Source of the DNA: Tigriopus japonicus | Lineage: Eukaryota; Arthropoda; Copepoda; Harpacticoida; Harpacticidae | Assembly (NCBI GenBank): GCA_010645155.1 | Contig: CM021321.1 | Location: forward strand, 9,720,414-9,784,413 | Reading direction: 5' to 3' | Length of the DNA stretch: 64,000 nucleotides | Made by a program: the position numbers and the translations under genes | The notes under the pieces: generated by a model | What the model was told of the DNA's origin: nothing | Databases searched by the model: none | The model's input: the letters and a program-made list of their open reading frames with translations, nothing else | Shown here: positions 1 through 9,706 of the stretch, piece after piece | How the letters are laid out: the number at the start of each line of letters is the position of its first letter | Position numbering within the stretch: position 1 is the stretch's first letter

Positions 1-824
1 GACTATTGAAAATTTTATTTCGATTCATGTATGATCCATGCCAAAGTTCCAATTGGAGTTGCTGGATCAACATTTGAGGCGGTGCACAAATGTTTTTTGT
101 AAGTTTTTATTTATATATTTATGTACAATTTCTTACTTATTCAAGTATTCAAGTCTTGGTCTCTTCAAACCGTGTCGTATGAAATTCTTTACAAATCAAT
201 ATTGAAATAAGTACTCTGCGTCAAATTTCCAGATTAACAAATTTTACCATCTAAATTTAATGCTTCAATGAATGTTCGCTAACATCAAATTTTTATGGTT
301 AAAATTTTCTGCAGATTGTTCCAACATCGTCCCAGTGACTTGTATTTCACTCCAAGGACCTCTGGAAATTTTTAGGTGAATTTATTGACCTAAATTTTGG
401 CATTTCAAGCAACTAGTACTTTATAAACCTCATTGATCTTTTAAGTATGATATTGGATATGGTTTTTAAGGATAATGACTTTCCCACGATGTAACGTTCT
501 ATTTAGTTTAACAGGTTTTGTACATGAAGCATACAAGTGATTTTTAATGAGTTGTTATGACGGAGTGTAGCTAATGGTTGCTTTTCCGGGTTATATGCAT
601 AACCAAATTGCTTAAAAGTCAGGGGCGTTGTAGATCAGTTTGACAATCCAATCAACATTTGGGATGAAATTTCGAAATACCGATAATGTCCAAGCTGGCA
701 CTCGTAGCCCACGTATCAAGCGTTCGCCAAGTGTCCAGAACACTTAAGAAGATAGTGTCCTTAGAACAGAAGCTGCGTTTAAAAGGCTGCTTATGTGCTA
801 AAACTTCAGACTAAGTTCTATCCA
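1..824. other. AT-rich non-coding stretch
   Basis: I see no exon with splice sites, no RNA gene and no repeat shared with the rest of the window, except that about 770-820 weakly resembles the internal part of the TIR elements near 2.2 and 26.7 kb. Confidence 0.4.
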
Positions 825-1312
825 TAAGGATTGGTATATTGATTTCATTTGTTATTGCTTAGTTATTGCAAAAGACATTTTGGAAGTATGAAAAAGGAAA
901 AGGGTATCTGGTCTGCTTGTATTAATCAGACAACCACACAAGCCCCACTCATCGGCGCGAATCCACTACTGCTTGACGCGGGCACTTTGAGCTGCTGGGT
1001 TTCACCCCTGGCCCGATTCGCACCTCCTCAGTCAACCTGGCCATCTTCGGCTCCCAGAAGATGTCCATATTGACTTCAAGCTTAGTGCGGACACCAATTC
1101 AACATGAAGCCTTATGTAGCCGTGATCCCGACCTCAAACCATCCTCAGACACCAGCCTCCCAGTCACAGGATTACAGGGCTTGTCACAGACCCCAGCTGT
1201 CAAGTTAATGCTTGAAACTGAAATAAATACACATTCTTCATGCAAGAATTTGTATCGCCACCCCCACTCTCTTCAATTCTTATCATTTTATATCTTGCTT
1301 CGCGTACTACGC
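825..1312 (+). repeat. R1 repeat, copy 1 (partial)
   Basis: This stretch matches three other places in the window: 22625-21045 (reverse), 59570-60632 and 62062-62555. The best conserved block runs from the AAAAGGAAAAGGGTATCTGG motif near 895 to the CAGCTG near 1195. Beyond about 1210 it diverges but still follows the other copies to about 1312 (AAATAAATACACATTCTTC, then a CT-rich run). It has no intact reading frame; short open frames here are not conserved among copies. The class is uncertain; see the R1 finding. Confidence 0.75.
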
Positions 1313-1450
1313 AAAATTCTTGTTGTTTTTTTACTGGGCATCCTTGCTCTCGGTGACTTAAGTGGAGCGGTATTACTGTATCTATTGATAACTGCTTATA
1401 TACATAAACAATGATCGAAAATGCCTATTCATACTCTACTTTGGTATAAA

Positions 1451-1894
1451 CAAGAAGCACTGTGGAGTGCTTCTCCACATGGAGTAGGAGGCTTGCAATG
1501 AGAATAATGATTTCCAGTAAGAACAATTCAATTACGTACTTCTGCAAATGAGACCTTGCAGATGTTGACAAGAATACGTATTTCAATTTTCAGCTCAATC
1601 GAACGGCGGAGACAAAAGTTATGCTCACTCAAAGTTCACTGCAAATCCTACCAAGAGTTGTGGTAATCGTTTTACCACAAAAGGGCGAGTTCGTTCATTC
1701 TATGCTCTCTTCAGTACATAAGTTTGAGCAGGCATAACTTTTTACTCCGGCATTCGATTGGGCTGAAATTTGAAATACGTGTTCTTCTCAATGCAAGCCA
1801 GGTCTCATTTGCAGAAGAACGCAAATGGTTCGTTTCTCCTGGAAATCATAATTCGTACTGCTAGCCTCCCACTCCATGATTTCCGTGTTTCTTG
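1451..1894. mobile_element. foldback DNA element, copy 1 (7-bp target duplication)
   Basis: A 444-bp element that is nearly one imperfect palindrome. Its outer ends read CAAGAAGCAC and, inverted, GTGTTTCTTG. The two halves are inverted copies of each other around a centre at about 1670-1690 (GTGGTAATCGTTTTACCAC). It is flanked by the exact 7-bp direct repeat GTATAAA at 1444-1450 and 1895-1901. A second full copy lies at 62956-63405 with its own duplication, and one arm fragment at 46921-46971. There is no coding capacity, so it is non-autonomous. Long inverted arms and a 7-bp duplication recall foldback/Galileo-type P-superfamily elements, but the termini do not prove this. Confidence 0.85.
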
Positions 1895-2209
1895 GTATAA
1901 ATAAAACATTTGAGTTAGTGCATTTAACATTTGACGCCTTCTTGTTCAATGGCATTTTGCAAATGCCAATAATAGATGGAGGGAAGCATTGAAATTTCCG
2001 ATTGACGCAAAGTTTTTCAAATCTTGTTCTTCATTTCGAATGTTCTAACTGCAATTCAAATGCCAATTATTCAACCCCAAATGATAAGAAATGTTTTAAT
2101 CCCTCCAATTAAGGCCTTTGATATAATGCGGCAACGTGGCGTGAAAGATTCTGAAATTTCTCGTTAGACAAATAAGGTTGATGTGGAAGAAAAAATAGCC
2201 CGGAAATTA

Positions 2210-2585
2210 GGTGCACTGATTCAAATGGCTCAGGTATACCAAAGTCTAATATAGATAACGTTAGTCTTTGACCATGAGCTGCCTTTGAAACGGAGCTATA
2301 GCTCATATGTTCTGTCTGCACCAAGGCATGCTGCAAGCATGCTTCCATTATTGACTTCAAGCGTATTTTAAGCCTGCTAGAGCATATCTTACCAAATTTT
2401 TGGGTTACACATGTACTACGGAGAAGCTGACATTCGTATGGCGTCATTTTAGAAGTCTAAAAACGTTAAAAAGAAGCAAAATTGATGGAAGTCAATTGAT
2501 GAAGTATGCTTCAAGCACGGATCTCCAAACACAAAACATATGACCTTATATTTTGGCATACTTGAGCCATTTGAATTTGTGCACC
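2210..2585. mobile_element. MITE-like TIR element (GTGCAC ends)
   Basis: Inverted ends start GGTGCACTGATTCAAATGGC and finish with GCCATTTGAATTTGTGCACC. The next part of the arms (GTATACCAAAGT and its inverse TTTTGGCATAC) is also shared with the element at 26623-26798. The interior is non-coding. No clean target duplication is visible here, though flanks TTAG and CCAA could be decayed TTAA. Confidence 0.6.
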
Positions 2586-3479
2586 CAACATCCAGGCTTC
2601 TATTCATGATTTTTGAGCATTGATTTCTGGCAAATACAATTTTATGCGGAAATGGAGATTGCTTGTTATTTACTAGTCGTAAATTTCTTTTGCCACACTG
2701 TAATCTTATCTAGAAAAAAAACTTTTGACCTAAAATAATGAGACGAAAGATTAAAAAACGGTGCCAATTTATTTACTTTTTGAACATGTTAATGAGCTTT
2801 GATTTGGCGTTGGATTTCTTCATTTGCTTATTATACGTTTTAGCCTTCCCAAAAGAGCCATTTGCAGAAAAATGTGGGTCTTTTAATGTCGGCAGCGTGT
2901 GCGTGGAAAATCACACAATTAATTTACTGAATATCACTCTTTATTTGCCGACACTGAAAAGAGGCAATCATTGTCATATTAAGAGGGGAGAAATAACCTA
3001 ACTCAAATTTGTCTTTTACAACAGTTAGAATGGAGTGCGGGATTATGTTAAAATCATTTTATATTGCGATTTCATATTCCTATATTTTCTTACTCAATTC
3101 TTGGATACTTTACATATGAAACGTGAATGATTATTTCCAAAATTTTACTTGTCCCTCATTTACGAATTTTTCATGAGCAATAAATGTTTTCCAGGATCAT
3201 ATTTTGTAATCAACATCGATATCCCCAACATCATTAATGTCTTGCAAAACCTGCAACTGATTTGGCTAGCCGGATTGCAAGGTTATTGCAAAAGATAAAT
3301 CATTAGTACTTGAAAAAAACATCCGCTACAATGGCCCAAATTTGCCTAATGGTTGTAGAAAAACTTTACAAATCCTCTGACGTCACCAAGGCATTGATTT
3401 CTTAGTGTATACAACATGCAACTTTAAGAGTGCGATATATTTCCTAATCAATCAAGAATGGAAATTTCTTTCGTTGCAG
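2586..3479. other. intergenic or intronic stretch before the PAN exon
   Basis: The 2849-2999 part is open on the plus strand after a TTTTAG acceptor-like site and encodes a short Cys-containing stretch (EKCGSFNVGSVCVENH). It could be an upstream exon of the PAN-domain gene, but neither its phase nor its donor is convincing. The rest shows nothing recognisable. Confidence 0.25.
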
Positions 3480-3709
3480 GTTGCTTCGAACTGGATAAAT
3501 CGGTGAGTTCGGACCTTCTTGAAGAGATTCCTGACGTGGAAAACCCTTTGGATTGCCAATACAAATGCTCAGAGAACTCGGAATGTTTTCGATTCGTTTG
3601 GATCACTCCGATCGTTGCGGATGAAACCAACCACAAGAAATGCCAATTGCGAAAAGACGGGACCCTCATCGAGCTTTTAGGAGCCGTTAGCGGACCAAAA
3701 ACATGCTAA
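3480..3709 (+). CDS. PAN/apple-domain protein, terminal exon (partial gene)
   Basis: The exon follows a TTCGTTGCAG acceptor (cag at 3477-3479) and starts with two bases that complete a split codon. It encodes about 76 residues beginning CFELDKSV and ending GPKTC, directly followed by TAA. The cysteine pattern (CFELDK, then CQYKCSENSECFRFVW, then KKCQLRK, then GPKTC) is typical of PAN/apple domains: disulphide-bonded modules of extracellular proteins that bind proteins or carbohydrates. One domain fills the exon, and the final GPKTC is the usual domain end. Upstream exons, and so any signal peptide or further domains, were not identified. The stop straight after the domain suggests a true C terminus. 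Confidence 0.7.
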
Positions 3710-3773
3710 TAGATTTGCGAGTGACATGTATTTATTTGGTTTATAAGTGTTACGGATAATGCGTGGTTTTCAG

Positions 3774-3900
3774 GATCGTCGACGAATCGAAACAAAAGGT
3801 TAAGAATTACATCAAAGAATATGTTAAAACAACGGTTGTTCCTCATTCCGTCAATAGTTTGCCCGCGGATTTTTTGCCGGAAGGAAGCTTTTTTTCTTGA
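3774..3900 (+). CDS. putative terminal exon of an unrecognised protein
   Basis: After a GTGGTTTTCAG acceptor (3763-3773) the plus strand is open for 42 codons and ends in TGA at 3898-3900. The product starts IVDESKQKVKNYIKEY and is lysine-rich, then has a Pro/Leu segment ending FFS. It lies 64 bp after the stop of the PAN exon, so it could be an alternative last exon of that gene. However, its phase (two bases carried over from the preceding exon) matches no donor visible at the end of the PAN exon. I do not recognise a family. Confidence 0.35.
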
Positions 3901-4605
3901 TATGTGAACACGCGTCTATGGTAGTAGTTTGGGTACAATTATAGTTCTATTTCAGCCGCAGGGTCTCTTTTTCCCTCTTTGATATTGACTCTGAAACAGA
4001 AAAAGTAAGATATCGTTTGATGTTGCTCCCGAAGTTTGAGGCCAAAACCAAGATGGAGGCCATAGAGGTATATTTTCTAGAGAGAATACGTTTTGCTCTA
4101 AAGTACGAGTATCATTATTGGAGCTTAGACAATTGCACAATTGGATGATTGGAATGATCGGAAAGGAGATAAAGGGGCAATAAATAACAAAGAATATTTT
4201 CTTGAAAAGTAACCAGGAGCCAAATCGTCAAAAAACTGTTAATCATTAAAGATGCCCATCAAATTTACGGCAGGTTAATGCACCAAACATTGTAAGTGAA
4301 TGAAAAGTCTCTTTACATTGCTAAGTACTGACGTTTGAGAGAATGCTGCCCTTGATAACTGACAATTAAGGTATTGACAATAGCTTTCCTGAAATCCGAA
4401 TACTTGAATCTTTGTAGTTCTCTTAATTCATTTAAAGGATTTTTTCCAGACTTCAGGGCTAGTGAAAGATACCTCTCTTCTTTATAACAACATGACCCAC
4501 ATTACAGAAAGTATCTTACCAACGAAAACTTTCCTATTGAGATGATTTGCAACATGTGGTAGCTCCCTGTCAACTGGTGTAGACATAATGCACCAAGTAT
4601 ACCCT
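3901..4605. other. gap between the PAN exons and the stomatin-like gene
   Basis: Non-coding. It must contain the 3' untranslated region of the stomatin-like gene (minus strand), but I see no canonical AATAAA close downstream of that stop. Confidence 0.35.
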
Positions 4606-7600
4606 TTAGGATATTTTTTCTTCGGATTTTCTTCCCAAGAACTGATTGACAAAGTTCATTGGCATTGGGAAAATAATGGTCGAGTTATGTTCTGCTGCGA
4701 TGCTGTTTAATGTCTGAAGATATCGCAACTGAAACGGGAAAGAGAGAAAGTGTGGTATTCATTTATCATTGGTCCTGATACCGCCTGAAATTGATGATCC
4801 TTTAGCTTAAGGAACACGAGTGGAACGCCGAGAAGCCAGTTACTTTGTTGGATTTGGCTTTACAATTCCTTGAAGTGTCGGGTTCCATATTTAGTTTGGG
4901 GATTATGGACGAGACACGAGCGTACGTACCAAAAGTTCAAAGCTCAGCTCGATAACCGCGAAATGGGGTTTCATTGTTCCCAAATTCGAGCTCATACAAG
5001 CACGCATAATAATTAATAATGTAAAAGGTTTCCCGTTCAAAAGGCTAGATGTGAGGATCCAAGATTGGCGGCTCAAGCTTGGTAAAACTTTTCCCGAAGA
5101 TTTGTAAGTCTTTGTTGTTGTTTTCTCTTTAAATGGAAAAGTATCCCATTTATTACAAACCACTCTATTGTTGATTCATAAAGGCATCAGGAAACAATAG
5201 CGGTAACAAACGATCCCTATTGTCGCTTTAAGGAACCTTCTGAACTCATTTGGAACCGAGGACAAAACATTCTCTAACGGCTACTAAAGTGAAAATGAAG
5301 ACTAAAGGCAGCATTACTCACTTGTAAAGCGGATGGACTCTCCGCAATGACACTAGCAGCCTCTCTGAGAGCTTTTGACGCTTTTTGTTCACCCACAGCG
5401 GCAATCACCTACGTAGAAAAACCAATATCAGAGCACTCTCGTGAGTCACTGAATTTCAAAACGAAATATTGGTCGCATTGTTGTTATCTTTTAATACCTT
5501 AGCTCGGGCTTCACGAGCCGCCTCGGCCTCAGCTGCCATGGCCCTTTGTAACTGGACAGGAAGACGGACATCTTTTCTGGAACAACCGAGACGTACAAAA
5601 AGGGAATAAGTCATCATGATGTCTGATCGTGATCCATCAACCCCATCGAACTTACATTTCCACTCGCTCAGCTTTCACTCCCCATGGATCTGTGGCTTCA
5701 TCTAAAGAGTTCTGCATGACTTGGCTGATTGTCTCGCGTTCCGAGAGGATCTCGGCAAGATTCTTGGTCCCCAAAACGTTTCGGAGGGTTGTGGCGGCCA
5801 ACAAACGAGTTGAATGGCTGGCATAAAAAGTCATTTTTTAGTCTTTTTGATTTAAGGCCAAATCTAAGGCCGCAAGTTCACGCATATAAGATTTTATTTC
5901 AGAGTAAACCGGTTTCAAACACAGCAGCTGGAGCGAGTATATACTCGACGAATGTTAATCTGACTTGATTTTGGTGTACTCTAAAGACAAATCTTCTATG
6001 CGTCAACGTGAGACCCATAACGGAATTTGTAAAGTTTACCTATAGTCCTCAATGTTATTGGTGGCCATGGTGGGATTAGAAACCCGATAATATACTACTG
6101 CGTCCACACTTACTGTCACAGAATCACGGGACAAAACCTGTATTGAGGAGCTGAGATGGAACAAAACCGTGTGGGAAAAAAGGAAAACTCACTTACCTCT
6201 TGAGGTGGAACATCAAATGATACTGTTCTTAGATCAACTTTTTTATAAGTATCCACACATGGCATAATGAAAAACAAACCGGGACCTTTGGCTCCGCCGG
6301 ATCGCAAACGACCCAAACGAAATACCACAGCACGCTCATATTCTTGAACAACCTGAAATTGGGTAAATAAGTTTAATGTTTAGATACTTTAAGCACGCAT
6401 AGGGCAATTGAAGTGTGCCTTGTTGTGCCTTTTCATGGAGCGAGAACGTAGACAAGTGCCACGGCTAGCTCGCACTGTGCATGCACTTGGAAAGAGACAA
6501 AATTCAACATAACTCAAGCAAATGTGCCAAAATTGTAACATAATGTCTTATTTGATGTAGCCAAACCATTATTACATTGCTAGAACAAGTAAATTCAACA
6601 TGTGTTGAACAATTTCTTGAATTATTCAAAGTTTTGTCTCTTTGCAAGTGCATGCACAGTGCGAGCTAGCCGTGTGGCTTGTCGACGCTCTCGCTCCATG
6701 AAAAGGCAAAACAAAGCCACACTTCAATTGCCCTATTGGATTCAAAATCAAAGAAGACAAAGGCATAACGTAATATTTCCATAACGGGAAGGAATTTTTT
6801 GTCGAAGTTGGAAATAAGAATATTTTCCGTCCCGAGTCTACAACATTCTTTAATCGATATTATTTCTTTGAACTGAATGCAAGTTAAGGGAAAAGAACTT
6901 TTGCGAGTACTGTATATCAAGATATTCTACTTTTGAGCTTTCCTAAATCCATCTTTTAGAAAACATTCTAAGCTGGATATGAGAATATTGTCTGTCAGGA
7001 ATAATAATGTTCTCATGTAGAGATTTATTCTTTTATCATAAGATCAAATCGTCAACAATAAGAGATGAAATCAAGTACCTTTACATCCAACTTCGAGTGC
7101 CTCTTGAAATGAACATACAGAAGTTTTCAGCAAAATCTGAAATTGCCTTTTTCATCGTTTATTTCGATTGTTGATAAAAGGTAATTTTGAGATTTTTTTC
7201 AATTCATTAGCCTACTTTTTGTTCTGAGAATCGTAATTGAAAATGAGATGTTGGTCGAAATTACTTGACATTACTCAAGTTTTTCCCCTTGTTCGTAACC
7301 CAATTTTTTTGTTCAGTCCCTTGAAGTGCAACTAACAACGTCCAAAAGATAAAAGGAACTGCAAACTGGTACAAAAAGGTCACTGGAGTGCTATTTGTTG
7401 AAGGTTTTAGGTGGATGGACTCTCCCTCCCCCTTCTTTAGATTGTCAATTGCATCTGTTCATAAAATGTCTCTTTGAAGAGGGAGAGTTAGCCCATTAAG
7501 GAGGGTGCAAGTCCCATTGTTATTTGTCAACATGGTATTCAGAATCTGTCTTCATGCCAGACAATGGAGGCATTAAAAAATGCACATGTTGCCAAATACG

Positions 7601-7704
7601 AACCTTGACACTAACACAGAGAGAAAATGGCAGAGTTACTAAAACGAGCACCAACGAAAACGCAGTCAGAAGCATCGCGCAGACATCAGCGCCCTCTGGC
7701 TCAC
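4606..7704 (-). CDS. stomatin / MEC-2-like membrane protein (N terminus missing)
   Basis: Seven exons, read right to left: 7704-7604, 6352-6197, 6137-6040, 5817-5656, 5576-5498, 5408-5322 and 4728-4606 (stop TAA). All introns are GT-AG (1251, 59, 222, 79, 89 and 593 bp) and phases join without a stop, giving 267 codons. The first exon encodes the hydrophobic hairpin with the conserved proline ([13 protein letters not shown]) and nearby cysteines. Next comes [16 protein letters not shown], the start of the SPFH/band-7 domain, then [47 protein letters not shown] and the C-terminal [19 protein letters not shown]. The tail is short ([11 protein letters not shown]). Family members are oligomeric inner-leaflet membrane proteins that scaffold lipids and modulate ion channels, including DEG/ENaC mechanosensory channels. 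The usual length is about 280-300 residues, so only a short N-terminal exon with the start codon is missing; it should lie right of 7704. Sequence is closest to arthropod members, judged from memory. Confidence 0.93.
5901..5982. repeat. short palindromic repeat in a stomatin-like intron
   Basis: An about 82-bp unit with inverted ends (AGAGTAAACC and GGTGTACTCT) and a perfect 14-bp palindrome CGAGTATATACTCG inside. A reverse-oriented relative lies at 54653-54732. It sits in the 222-bp intron between the third and fourth identified exons. It is probably a very short MITE. Confidence 0.5.
6400..6735. mobile_element. foldback element in the largest stomatin-like intron
   Basis: Inverted arms of about 105 bp: TAGGGCAATTGAAGTGTG at the left end and CACACTTCAATTGCCCTA at the right. 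The arms share the AGTGCATGCACAGTGCGAGC block and a CTCCATGAAAAGGC block in inverted orientation. The roughly 130-bp centre is AT-rich and non-coding. It lies 48 bp upstream of the exon that begins at 6352, so it ends close to that exon's acceptor and branch region. I found no flanking target duplication, and no second copy. Confidence 0.65.
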
Positions 7705-9405
7705 CTGAAAGTAAACAAAGTAGAAACTCGTATATCAAAATATAATGACTTTTCTGAACGTTCAGATGAATGGGAAAGCTAAGCTCGTTCCATGAAACAT
7801 TTTCGTGAAGAAGTCAATTGAATTAAGAAATCTCATACGAATGTAGCTTAACAAAGGCTCTACCTTCTGAATTCCCCTTCCTGTCTATTAGATTTAGCAA
7901 GATTTCATGAGGATTTGAGGGGTGGATTCAGGGAGACTTGGCTTTTTGAGTTCTTCACAAAAGCTGGAAATGTCAGATTCATGACTTCGCCTATCGAGCT
8001 TTGTGAAGCTAACTAGGTTAATTTGGGCTTGAATTGGAGCTAAAAACTTGAACAGTAAACTTCATCTTTATGCTTGCCAATAACCTTTTCCCTTCACCCT
8101 CTGCAAGGCTGTGGCATTTGAACCTTGCTTTGGTGGTGCTTTACTTTTCGGGAAAAGATTTCCGGATTCCTTTGTTGAGTAGGCTTTGCACACTTTTAAA
8201 TGAACATGGCAAAGGGTAGACATCCCCCCTCAAAAGGTGATCCAACCCACCCTTAAAAACTCTCTTTCGACGTCAAAGTTTTTTCCATGAAAGTTTTCGG
8301 TGTTTTACTACCCCTTCTTCCTCTTTTGAGCAGGGTTGCTCTTTTGTTCATTTTGCTTGTGCTTCTTTAAAGCCCGTGTTCCATTAGTTAATCCGCATGT
8401 GAGAAGGTGGATCTCATTTTGATTCAAAGACCTCTCTGAATTTGTGTTGAAACTAGACTGAATGGATAATTCTTGGGTTGGAACCCATATGTTAATAGTT
8501 GAAGGAGCGGAGCCAAATTCAATGCTGTGTCCCACCCACTTCCTGGCCTGCCTTATTTATTGCTCACTACATTCAAGACGAAAAAAAGTTGCGGGCTAAA
8601 TCTGGCTCGAAAACTTTCGTCGGTTGATTTGTAGCACAAATTTGACCCTGAGGGGGGGTGCACAAGTCCCCTAATTTTTTATTCTGCATTCAAAATTAGT
8701 TTTATTGCGACGTTGGACCACCTTAAACTGGCTTCTCAATCGTCATTTGGCTCAAATCCATTTCTGCATATTAGAGGTTGATTGATACGTCCATTTTAAG
8801 CCCATGCCTTTCGTATGTTGAAATCTTTGATTTTGAAAGGTCGGGTTGCAAGTGAAATTATTGATTAAAAGGGCCCTTATTCTCGAAATTGTTGGTTTAA
8901 TTCGTTCCATTGTGGTCAATATACGAGCAAATCTTCACCACCATTTTGGAATGGGATGGAAGATCTCACAATCGTTGATGCGATCACAAGTGGAGAGAAA
9001 GCAACCACTGAATCTTGGATGAGTTTGAATGGATCATATCTCCAAACTTTTCGACTGGATCCACGGGGAAGCGTCTACTCGAAAATATTGGACAGACATG
9101 GGATCCTTAATGGCCTCAAGGTAAGGGTTATTTGGACCATTCACTTGGAACAATATCCGGACCAACAATAAAGTAACTTGGCTCTCCGAGACAACATCTA
9201 AAAGGGTCGTCGTCTCAATGGAGCTAGTTTCACTTCCTTTTGGAACCTGGGTCTGTGGAACAATCCCCATCAGGTCCTGGCATCTGTTAGCTCCAATCGT
9301 TCCATAATTTGGTCCCGATTAGATCTCGATCAAACGACTTTTCTATTGAGCCACTCAATAACTACGCGGAGTCTCGAAGGTCGTGGAAAAATCATGGCTC
9401 AAAAG
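7705..9405. other. non-coding stretch upstream of the identified stomatin exons
   Basis: The missing first exon of the stomatin-like gene and its promoter should be here, but I could not identify an ATG exon with the required phase (one base carried over). A plus-strand stretch from 8956 ends in a good donor (CTCAAG|GTAAGG near 9120) but resembles no family I know. No repeat was recognised. Confidence 0.3.
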
Positions 9406-9698
9406 TAGTGATGGACCGAAACGGCTCATAACCAAAACCGAAACCGAAAACAGCTGACCACAAAATTGTATAAATGCAAAATCCACCTTAAAAATTAAAT
9501 GGCTTATGTGTTCGATGTTGGGTAGTCGCAAATTTTGAAAAATCGGGAAACTTGAATTTCAGAGGTTTTTGAATGAAACTTTTTTCGATTTTGTTTTTAA
9601 ACTCCATCCTTTATAGTGTATGTCTGCTTTCGGTTTCGGTAGGCAAAACCGAAACCGAAACCGAAATTTCGGCCGAAAGCGCTTTCGGTCCATCACTA
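9406..9698. mobile_element. hAT MITE, family A, copy 1
   Basis: A 293-bp non-coding element with TIRs TAGTGATGGACCGAAA and its inverse TTTCGGTCCATCACTA. It is flanked by the exact 8-bp direct repeat CTCAAAAG at 9398-9405 and 9699-9706. Subterminal regions carry repeated ACCGAAACCGAAACCG motifs in both orientations. TAG...CTA ends with an 8-bp duplication are the hAT superfamily signature. The second copy (21600-21899) is in the opposite orientation. Confidence 0.93.
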
Positions 9699-9706
9699 CT
9701 CAAAAG

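Noticed and set aside
8308..8535. Minus-strand frame tested as the missing stomatin first exon
   Set aside because: It has no ATG at its start and its possible donor leaves the wrong phase for the exon at 7704.
8956..9123. Plus-strand open stretch ending in a CTCAAG|GTAAGG donor
   Set aside because: No acceptor or convincing start, no partner exon and no family resemblance.
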